In this document: piece after piece, positions 57,768 through 64,000 of the stretch
Layout of the letters: each line of letters begins with the position of its first letter
Numbering within the stretch: the first letter of the stretch is position 1
NCBI RefSeq assembly: GCF_018449575.1
Contig: NZ_JAAVUT010000018.1
Location: 45,474 to 109,473 of the forward strand
DNA: 64,000 nt
Direction of reading: 5' to 3'
Source: Sodalis sp. dw_96
GTDB lineage: Bacteria; Pseudomonadota; Gammaproteobacteria; Enterobacterales; Enterobacteriaceae
Program-made: the position numbers and the translations under genes
The notes under the pieces: model-generated
The model's database searches: none
Told to the model about the DNA's origin: nothing
What the model saw: only the letters and a program-made list of their open reading frames with translations

Positions 57768-58289
57768 ATGCAAAAGGTAAAATTACCCCTGACCATCGAT
57801 GCGGCACGTGCCGCTCAGAAAAGCCTGGACTATATCGGTGTCTACGGCCCTGAGCAGGTGAGTCGTGTTGCCGAATCCGTGGTAAGTGTGGATAGCGATG
57901 TTCAGGCGGCGTTATCGTTCGATATCGATAATCAACGCCTGGCGGTTATCAGGGGCGGTGCGGATGTGGCGGTTACGCTCACATGTCAGCGCTGCAACCA
58001 GCCGTTTGCACATCAGGTACACACGACATTTTGTTTTAGCCCGGTCGTCACCGACGAACAGGCTGAGGCATTACCGGAAGCGTACGAAGCAGCCTATGTC
58101 AATGAATACGGCGAGGTAGACCTGCTGGCAATGATGGAAGACGAAATTATTCTTTCATTACCCATCGCACCGGTGCATGATCCTGAACACTGTGAAGTGT
58201 CCGACACGGAACAGGTATTCGGCAAATTGCCGTCCGAGGTTGAAAAACCTAACCCGTTTTCCGTATTAGCCAGTTTAAAGCGTAAGTAA
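57768..58289 (+). CDS. yceD: DUF177-family protein YceD
   Basis: The product is 173 residues and follows E. coli YceD closely: [20 protein letters not shown] at the start, [20 protein letters not shown] near residue 67 with a Cys pair, and [13 protein letters not shown] at the end. Homologues in plants and bacteria affect 23S rRNA levels. The position before rpmF is conserved widely. There is no Shine-Dalgarno sequence before the ATG. Confidence 0.94.
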   Translation: MQKVKLPLTIDAARAAQKSLDYIGVYGPEQVSRVAESVVSVDSDVQAALSFDIDNQRLAVIRGGADVAVTLTCQRCNQPFAHQVHTTFCFSPVVTDEQAEALPEAYEAAYVNEYGEVDLLAMMEDEIILSLPIAPVHDPEHCEVSDTEQVFGKLPSEVEKPNPFSVLASLKRK

Positions 58290-58305
58290 TCAAGGAGTAA
58301 GGTCC

Positions 58306-58476
58306 ATGGCCGTACAACAAACCAAGCCGTCTCGTTCTACCCGTGGCATGCGCCGTTCACACGACGCGCTGACCACATCCACTGTTTCCGTGGACAAAGC
58401 TTCCGGTGAAACTCATCTGCGTCACCATATCACTGCCGACGGTTTCTACCGCGGTCGCAAAGTTATCGCCAAGTAA
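58306..58476 (+). CDS. rpmF: 50S ribosomal protein L32
   Basis: The product is 56 residues, [20 protein letters not shown] at the start and [16 protein letters not shown] at the end, the complete L32 of the zinc-free enterobacterial type. AAGGAG precedes the ATG by 10 bases. It lies 16 bases after yceD and 15 before plsX, within one transcript. Confidence 0.96.
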   Translation: MAVQQTKPSRSTRGMRRSHDALTTSTVSVDKASGETHLRHHITADGFYRGRKVIAK

Positions 58477-58491
58477 TCCAAAGGCGATACA

Positions 58492-59526
58492 TTGATACGT
58501 CTAACCCTTGCGTTAGATGCAATGGGCGGTGATTTCGGTCCCGCCGTTACGGTGCCTGCTGCTTTGCAGGCACTGGCTTATCATCCGCAATTAGAGCTGC
58601 TGCTGGTGGGCGATCCTGCCGCAATAAATCCTTTACTGTCAAAAACAGATTCCGTTCTGCGAGAGCGTTTGACGGTTATTACCGCTGAATCCGTTATTGC
58701 CGGTGACGCAAAACCCTCCGTTGCCATCAGGGCCAGTCGCGGCACTTCCATGCGCATCATGCTGGAATTGATCAAGGAGGGGCGGGCGCAGGCCTGCGTC
58801 AGCGCCGGAAACACCGGCGCGCTGATGGGTCTGGCCAAATTGCTGATCAAGCCGCTGGAGGGCATCCAGCGCCCGGCGCTGATGACCATATTGCCCCATC
58901 AGCAGCGGGGTAAAACCGTGGTGCTGGATTTGGGCGCCAATGTGGAATGCGACGGCGAGATGTTGGCTCAATTCGCCATTATGGGCGCCGTGGTGGCGGA
59001 AGATATCATCGGTATTAAAAATCCGCGGGTGGCGTTGCTGAATATCGGCGAGGAAGAAACCAAGGGCCTCGATAATATTCACCAGGCGGCGGTAATCCTG
59101 CGAAGTATTCCGTCAATCAATTATATCGGGTATCTTGAAGCCAACGAATTGCTGACCGGAAAGACCGATGTACTGATTTGTGACGGGTTTGTCGGCAATG
59201 TCACATTAAAGACCATGGAAGGGGTGATAAGACTTTTTCTGTCTTTGCTTAAATCCTCAGGGGACGGCGGCAGGCAGAGTTGGTTTATGAAGTTCGCGAA
59301 ACGTTGGGTTAAAAAACGTCTCGCCCGCCAATTCGGTCATCTCAATCCCGACCAATATAATGGCGCATGTCTGTTAGGTTTACGTGGTACGGTTATCAAA
59401 AGTCACGGCGCGGCGAATCAGCGCGCGTTCGCCGTCGCGATCGAACAGGCAATGCAAGCGGTGGAGCGGCAGATTCCCGAAAGGATCGCCGCGCGCCTGG
59501 ATGCGGTATTACCCAAGAGTGATTAA
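58492..59526 (+). CDS. plsX: Phosphate acyltransferase PlsX
   Basis: PlsX converts acyl-ACP to acyl-phosphate for phospholipid synthesis. The product is 344 residues with the family opening [20 protein letters not shown], the block [16 protein letters not shown] near residue 102, and [15 protein letters not shown] near residue 228. The start codon is TTG at 58492; no ATG or GTG is available before the conserved LTLALD, and AAAGG lies upstream. The C-terminus is about 12 residues shorter than in E. coli. fabH follows after 6 bases. Confidence 0.94.
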   Translation: MIRLTLALDAMGGDFGPAVTVPAALQALAYHPQLELLLVGDPAAINPLLSKTDSVLRERLTVITAESVIAGDAKPSVAIRASRGTSMRIMLELIKEGRAQACVSAGNTGALMGLAKLLIKPLEGIQRPALMTILPHQQRGKTVVLDLGANVECDGEMLAQFAIMGAVVAEDIIGIKNPRVALLNIGEEETKGLDNIHQAAVILRSIPSINYIGYLEANELLTGKTDVLICDGFVGNVTLKTMEGVIRLFLSLLKSSGDGGRQSWFMKFAKRWVKKRLARQFGHLNPDQYNGACLLGLRGTVIKSHGAANQRAFAVAIEQAMQAVERQIPERIAARLDAVLPKSD

Positions 59527-59532
59527 GCGTAC

Positions 59533-60486
59533 ATGTATACAAAGATTCTCGGTACCGGGAGTTATCTTCCGGTGCAAATAAGGTCGAATGCGGACCTGGA
59601 AAAGATGGTGGATACTTCCGATGAATGGATTGTGACGCGTACCGGTATTCGTGAACGGCGTATCGCCGGCGTGCACGAAACGGTGTCCACCATGGGTTTT
59701 ACCGCCGCGCAGCAAGCCCTCGACATGGCCGGCGTCCGGCCCGATCAGGTGGGCCTTATTCTTGTCGCCACCACGTCTTCGAGCCATGCTTTTCCCAGTT
59801 CGGCATGTGAGATCCAGCTTAAATTGGGCATTCGCGATACGGTTTCTTTTGATATTGCCGCGGCGTGCGCGGGTTTTGCCTATGCGCTGAGCGTGGCGGA
59901 TCAATATATCAAAAGCGGCGCGGTGGAATATGCGCTGGTGGTGGGTTCGGATATGCTGAGCCGCACCCTGGATCCCACCGATCGCGGCACGTTGATTCTT
60001 TTCGGCGACGGCGCGGGCGCCGTAGTGCTGGGACGCAGTGAACAACCGGGTATTTTATCCACCCATTTACACGCGGACGGCCGTTACGGCGAACTGCTGA
60101 CCTTGCCGTATCATAACCGTCTCGATCCCACTGCGCCGGCGTTTCTGACCATGTCGGGCAACGAAGTGTTCAAAGTGGCGGTTACCGAACTGGCGCACAT
60201 CGTGGATGAAACCCTGGCCGCCAACCGGCTGGATCGCGCCGAGCTTGACTGGTTGGTGCCCCATCAGGCGAACCTGCGCATTATCGCCGCCACGGCGAAG
60301 CGGCTCAATATGAGCATGGATAAAGTCATCGTTACACTGGATCGCCAAGGCAATACCTCCGCCGCGTCCGTGCCGCTGGCACTTGACGAAGCGGTGCGTG
60401 ACGGCCGGATTCAACGGGGACAGCTGATTTTGCTTGAAGCTTTCGGCGGCGGCTTTACCTGGGGTTCGGCTCTGATTAGATTTTAA
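59533..60486 (+). CDS. fabH: 3-oxoacyl-ACP synthase III
   Basis: FabH starts fatty-acid synthesis by condensing acetyl-CoA with malonyl-ACP. The product is 317 residues, the E. coli length, with the catalytic triad Cys112 (AAACAGF), His244 (PHQANLRI) and Asn274 ([10 protein letters not shown]). The start [13 protein letters not shown] is conserved. It is followed by a short palindromic repeat before fabD. Confidence 0.96.
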   Translation: MYTKILGTGSYLPVQIRSNADLEKMVDTSDEWIVTRTGIRERRIAGVHETVSTMGFTAAQQALDMAGVRPDQVGLILVATTSSSHAFPSSACEIQLKLGIRDTVSFDIAAACAGFAYALSVADQYIKSGAVEYALVVGSDMLSRTLDPTDRGTLILFGDGAGAVVLGRSEQPGILSTHLHADGRYGELLTLPYHNRLDPTAPAFLTMSGNEVFKVAVTELAHIVDETLAANRLDRAELDWLVPHQANLRIIAATAKRLNMSMDKVIVTLDRQGNTSAASVPLALDEAVRDGRIQRGQLILLEAFGGGFTWGSALIRF

Positions 60487-60490
60487 CCTA

Positions 60491-60549
60491 ATACCCAATA
60501 GCTTTCGCGTTGCAGCCAACCCAACTGCAATGTGAAAGATGAAGGGTAT
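60491..60549. repeat. 59-bp palindromic repeat between fabH and fabD
   Basis: The ends ATACCC and GGGTAT frame an imperfect hairpin in which CTTTC and TTGCAG pair with GAAAG and CTGCAA. It is a short relative of the element at 55820-55949. In the transcript it would form a stable stem-loop between two essential genes. Confidence 0.7.
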
Positions 60550-60564
60550 AACAGGAATAAAAAC

Positions 60565-61497
60565 ATGACAGCAATTGCAATGGTTTTCCCCGGACAGGGA
60601 TCGCAATCCGTGGGTATGCTGGCTGAGCTGGCCGCGCTTTACCCGCTGGTGGAGACCACTTTTGGCGAAGCATCCGCCGCACTGGGATATGATTTATGGG
60701 CCTTGACGCAGCAAGGGCCGGTGGAAGAATTGAATAAAACCTGGCAGACCCAGCCGGCGCTGTTGGCGGCATCGGTGTCCATCTGGCGGGTTTGGCGGCA
60801 GCAGGGCGGCAAGATGCCCGCCTGGCTGGCGGGTCATAGCCTGGGTGAATATTCCGCGCTGGTGTGTGCCGGCGTGCTGGATTTCACTGAGGCGGTCAAG
60901 CTGGTGGAACTGCGCGGCAAGCTGATGCAGGAAGCGGTTCCCGCCGGCGTCGGTGGCATGTCGGCCATTATCGGTCTGGACAACGCCGCCATCGCCAAAG
61001 CCTGCGAGGAGGCGGCCCAGGGACAGGTGGTGGCGCCGGTGAATTTTAATTCGCCGGGCCAGGTGGTGATCGCCGGCCATAAAGAGGCGGTTGAGCGTGC
61101 CGGAGCGGCGTGTAAAGCGGCCGGCGCAAAACGCGCCTTGCCTTTGCCGGTAAGCGTGCCTTCCCATTGTGCGTTGATGGAACCGGCGGCTAAAAAACTT
61201 GCGCTGGCCCTGCGTGACGTTCGTTTTTCCTCACCTGAATTGCCGGTGGTGAATAACGTCGACGTGAAAGTGGAAGCTGACCCCGATGCCATCCGTAGTG
61301 CTCTGGTGCGCCAGCTGTATCATCCGGTGCGGTGGACGGAAACGGTGCAATACCTCGCCGCCCAGGGCGCCGAGGTATTGATCGAAGTGGGTCCCGGCAA
61401 AGTCCTTACCGGTTTGACCAAACGCATCGTCGACACCCTGTCCGGCCTGGCGGTAAACGATCCTGCCTCTCTGGCCGCGGCGATTGAGCAAAAATAA
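60565..61497 (+). CDS. fabD: Malonyl-CoA:ACP transacylase
   Basis: FabD loads malonate onto acyl carrier protein. The 310-residue product opens AIAMVFPGQGSQSVGM, has the nucleophile GHSLGEYSALV near residue 92 and the catalytic His in VSVPSHCALM near residue 201. The ATG at 60565 is the family start; the longer frame from 60532 runs through the palindromic repeat. Confidence 0.96.
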   Translation: MTAIAMVFPGQGSQSVGMLAELAALYPLVETTFGEASAALGYDLWALTQQGPVEELNKTWQTQPALLAASVSIWRVWRQQGGKMPAWLAGHSLGEYSALVCAGVLDFTEAVKLVELRGKLMQEAVPAGVGGMSAIIGLDNAAIAKACEEAAQGQVVAPVNFNSPGQVVIAGHKEAVERAGAACKAAGAKRALPLPVSVPSHCALMEPAAKKLALALRDVRFSSPELPVVNNVDVKVEADPDAIRSALVRQLYHPVRWTETVQYLAAQGAEVLIEVGPGKVLTGLTKRIVDTLSGLAVNDPASLAAAIEQK

Positions 61498-61508
61498 TGG
61501 GGAATTTA

Positions 61509-62243
61509 ATGAGTTTTGAAGGTAAAATCGCGCTGGTCACAGGCGCCAGCCGGGGTATCGGTCGCGCCATTGCCGAGAAACTGGCGGCATGCGGTGCCAC
61601 GGTTATCGGTACCGCCACCAGTGAACCGGGCGCCGACGCCATCAGCGCTTATCTCGCCGGCAAAGGCAAGGGGCTGCGGCTTGACGTCTCCGATAGCGCC
61701 TCCATTGAGACACTTTTGGAGAAAATACGTGCGGAATTTGGCGAAGTCGACATTTTAGTGAACAATGCCGGCATCACGCGTGATAATCTACTGATGCGCA
61801 TGAAAGAAGAGGAATGGCAGTCTATCCTAGATACTAACCTGACCTCCGTGTTCCGCATGTCTAAAGCGGTAATGCGCGCGATGATGAAAAAGCGCTACGG
61901 CAGAATCATCACCATCGGTTCTGTTGTCGGCTCAATGGGTAATGCCGGGCAAGCGAACTATGCCGCGGCAAAAGCCGGCCTGGTGGGTTTTAGCAAATCC
62001 CTGGCTCGGGAAGTCGCTTCAAGAGGCATCACGGTTAACGTGGTGGCTCCCGGATTTATAGCTACAGATATGACCGAAGCGTTGACAGATGAACACCGAG
62101 CGGACATTTTGACCAGAATTCCGGCCAACCGTCTCGGCGATCCACAGGAAATTGCCAGTGTTGTTGCTTTTTTCGCTTCTGACGAGGCGGCATACATTAC
62201 CGGTGAAACGATACATGTCAATGGCGGCATGTATATGCTGTGA
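61509..62243 (+). CDS. fabG: 3-oxoacyl-ACP reductase
   Basis: FabG reduces 3-oxoacyl-ACP with NADPH. The product is 244 residues. It has TGASRGIG near residue 12, NNAGITRDNLLMRM near residue 86, the catalytic Ser in IGSVVGSMG near residue 138, and Tyr and Lys in NYAAAKAG near residues 151-155. The ATG at 61509 has GGGGAA upstream; an in-frame ATG at 61497 overlaps the fabD stop. Unlike the SDRs at 3925 and 4786, all motifs are canonical. Confidence 0.96.
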   Translation: MSFEGKIALVTGASRGIGRAIAEKLAACGATVIGTATSEPGADAISAYLAGKGKGLRLDVSDSASIETLLEKIRAEFGEVDILVNNAGITRDNLLMRMKEEEWQSILDTNLTSVFRMSKAVMRAMMKKRYGRIITIGSVVGSMGNAGQANYAAAKAGLVGFSKSLAREVASRGITVNVVAPGFIATDMTEALTDEHRADILTRIPANRLGDPQEIASVVAFFASDEAAYITGETIHVNGGMYML

Positions 62244-62397
62244 AAAGCACGAAAATCATTTGCGTTATTTGTGGTAAAAACCGCAAAATAGCATAAAATC
62301 GTGGTTTGACCAGCCGGGATTTAGTTGCATCTTTTTCAACATTTTATACACTACGAAAACCATCGCGAAAGCGAGTTTTGATAGGAAATTTAAGAGT

Positions 62398-62634
62398 ATG
62401 AGCACTACCGAAGAAAAAGTTAAGGCAATCATCGCTGAGCAACTGGGTGTTAAGAAAGAAGAAGTCGTGAACAATGCTTCTTTCGTTGATGACCTTGGCG
62501 CAGACTCCCTTGACACTGTTGAGCTGGTTATGGCGCTGGAAGAAGAATTTGATACCGAAATTCCGGACGAAGAAGCTGAGAAAATCACTACTGTTCAGGC
62601 AGCGATTGATTTCATTCAGGCAAGCCAGCAGTAA
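62398..62634 (+). CDS. acpP: Acyl carrier protein
   Basis: AcpP carries growing acyl chains on a phosphopantetheine arm. The product is 78 residues, nearly identical to E. coli AcpP, with the attachment Ser in [18 protein letters not shown] near residue 37. A 154-base gap before it allows its own promoter. A terminator-like hairpin follows. Confidence 0.97.
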   Translation: MSTTEEKVKAIIAEQLGVKKEEVVNNASFVDDLGADSLDTVELVMALEEEFDTEIPDEEAEKITTVQAAIDFIQASQQ

Positions 62635-62645
62635 GCGAACATCCC

Positions 62646-62677
62646 TAGGCGGTCATTCGACCGCCTAAGTTTTTTTT
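62646..62677 (+). terminator. Intrinsic terminator between acpP and fabF
   Basis: TAGGCGGTC, loop ATTC, GACCGCCTA, then AGT and a run of eight T. Part of the transcription must pass it if fabF shares the acpP promoter, so it may set the high acpP-to-fabF ratio. Confidence 0.85.
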
Positions 62678-62717
62678 CGTCCCATAGTATCATATTTTCC
62701 CTCCCTGGAGGACAAGC

Positions 62718-63959
62718 GTGTCTAAGCGTCGAGTAGTTGTGACCGGACTCGGCATGTTGTCTCCTGTTGGCAATACCGTAGAATCTACGTGGAGCGCGCT
62801 CCTTGCCGGACAGAGTGGCATCGGCCTGATCGACCATTTTGATACTTCTGCCTATGCAACGCGTTTTGCGGGCTTAGTGAAAAATTTTAATTGTGAAGAT
62901 TATCTCTCGCGCAAAGAAGCACGCAAGATGGATATTTTCATTCAATACGGCATTGCCGCTGGAATACAGGCAATGCGGGATTCCGGACTGGTGGTCACCG
63001 AGGAAAACGCTACCCGTATCGGTGCGGCGATTGGTTCGGGTATCGGCGGGCTGGGCCTGATCGAAGACAACCACTCTGCGCTGGTTAACGGCGGGCCGCG
63101 TAAAATCAGTCCGTTTTTTGTGCCTTCCACCATCGTTAACATGATTGCCGGTCATTTGACCATCATGTGCGGACTGCGTGGACCCAGCATTTGTATCGCC
63201 ACCGCTTGTACCACAGGGGTGCATAATATCGGCCATGCCGCGCGAATAATCGCTTATAACGATGCGGATGTGATGTTGGCCGGTGGCGCCGAAAAAGGCA
63301 GTACTCCTCTGGGCGTCGGTGGTTTTGGCGCCGCTCGCGCGTTGTCCACCCGCAATGACGATCCCCAGGCGGCGAGCCGTCCATGGGACCGCGATCGGGA
63401 TGGATTCGTGCTGGGAGACGGTGCAGGCGTCATGGTATTGGAAGAATACGAACACGCAAAAAAACGCGGCGCGAAAATTTACGCCGAACTGGTGGGTTTC
63501 GGCATGAGCAGTGATGCCTATCACATGACTTCGCCGCCGGAAGATGGCGCCGGAGCGGCATTGGCTATGGAAAATGCCTTGCATGACGCGGGTATTACTC
63601 CGGGTCAGGTGCAATATATCAATGCTCACGGCACCTCAACGCCGGTAGGTGATAAGGCTGAAACTTACGCCGTTAAATCGGTATTCAGGGAAGATGCCCA
63701 TAAAGTCATGTTAAGCTCCACAAAATCCATGACCGGCCATTTGTTAGGTGCCGCCGGGGCGATTGAGGCTATATTCAGCGTGCTGGCATTGCGCGATCAG
63801 GCAATACCGCCCACCATCAACCTGGATAATCCCGGTGAAGAGTGCGACCTGGATTTTGTGCCCCATGAAGCCCGTCAGATGTCCGACATGCAATATACGC
63901 TGTGTAACTCCTTCGGTTTCGGCGGTACCAACGGCTCGCTGGTATTTCGTAAAATCTAA
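62718..63959 (+). CDS. fabF: 3-oxoacyl-ACP synthase II
   Basis: FabF elongates acyl chains and controls the temperature response of membrane unsaturation in E. coli. The product is 413 residues with the catalytic Cys in [13 protein letters not shown] near residue 164, His in [14 protein letters not shown] near residue 304 and His in [13 protein letters not shown] near residue 341. The start codon is GTG at 62718, with TGGAGG 7 bases upstream. The gene is complete and ends 41 bases before the window edge. Confidence 0.96.
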   Translation: MSKRRVVVTGLGMLSPVGNTVESTWSALLAGQSGIGLIDHFDTSAYATRFAGLVKNFNCEDYLSRKEARKMDIFIQYGIAAGIQAMRDSGLVVTEENATRIGAAIGSGIGGLGLIEDNHSALVNGGPRKISPFFVPSTIVNMIAGHLTIMCGLRGPSICIATACTTGVHNIGHAARIIAYNDADVMLAGGAEKGSTPLGVGGFGAARALSTRNDDPQAASRPWDRDRDGFVLGDGAGVMVLEEYEHAKKRGAKIYAELVGFGMSSDAYHMTSPPEDGAGAALAMENALHDAGITPGQVQYINAHGTSTPVGDKAETYAVKSVFREDAHKVMLSSTKSMTGHLLGAAGAIEAIFSVLALRDQAIPPTINLDNPGEECDLDFVPHEARQMSDMQYTLCNSFGFGGTNGSLVFRKI

Positions 63960-63974
63960 CCTGGAGTGACATCC

Positions 63975-64000
63975 AATGGCCCGTTAATCGGGCCATTTTT
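63975..64000 (+). terminator. Terminator after fabF
   Basis: AATGGCCCG, loop TTAAT, CGGGCCATT and at least three further T before the window ends. It closes the fab cluster. Confidence 0.85.

Overview
The window is a chromosomal segment of a gammaproteobacterium of the order Enterobacterales. The evidence is the order opgG-opgH-yceK-msyB-mdtG-lpxL ... trhO-solA-bssS-dinI-pyrC ... rne-rluC-yceF-yceD-rpmF-plsX-fabH-fabD-fabG-acpP-fabF, which is that of the Escherichia coli 23-25 min region, with proteins close to the E. coli ones. Several broken genes, mosaic junctions, and a palindromic repeat like those of Yersinia, Serratia and Pectobacterium suggest a lineage outside the Escherichia group, perhaps Pectobacteriaceae or Sodalis-like. 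That placement is inference.

Region 1 (about 1-11,200) is an accessory redox cluster. A broken ketopantoate-reductase-like gene and a TetR repressor face a rightward run of NmrA-type oxidoreductase, two short-chain dehydrogenases, a second NmrA protein, an outer-membrane channel of the phenol MetA type, and pntA-pntB. A 16-bp perfect palindrome lies in the divergent spacer. A 52-residue membrane peptide with its own promoter follows pntB.

Region 2 (about 11,300-19,500) is mosaic and decaying. A leftward unit encodes a membrane protein, a CDC48-type AAA+ ATPase with a large internal deletion, and a second TetR; a candidate operator sits between its promoter hexamers. Then come an araG remnant with an intact araH, a frameshifted YgdR-like lipoprotein gene, a secreted SMP-30/gluconolactonase behind a GntR-type operator, a LysR pseudogene, and a scar resembling the 3' end of a tRNA-Leu.

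Region 3 (about 19,600-31,200) holds single genes and small operons: a HigBA toxin-antitoxin pair under a 51-bp palindrome, a FlxA-like protein with ten Asn-Ser-Thr repeats and a sigma-28-like -10 element, an unrecognised 34-residue membrane peptide with a class II CRP promoter, a Tat-exported carbonic anhydrase, a secreted alpha/beta hydrolase, an L,D-transpeptidase, a YpfH-like esterase, YedJ, YodC, two small membrane proteins, a glycosidase-like protein and YmdB.

Region 4 (about 31,700-51,400) is the conserved opgGH-to-pyrC backbone. A four-gene rhamnose-type ABC importer is inserted between opgH and yceK, and an Old Yellow Enzyme gene between lpxL and trhO. dinI has a clear LexA box. OpgGH make periplasmic glucans, LpxL acylates lipid A and PyrC acts in pyrimidine synthesis.

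Region 5 (about 51,400-64,000) is the RNase E gene, with an enlarged repeat-bearing C-terminal scaffold, divergent from rluC, followed by the yceD-rpmF-plsX-fab cluster for ribosomal protein L32, phospholipid and fatty-acid synthesis. It ends with a terminator after fabF at the edge of the window.
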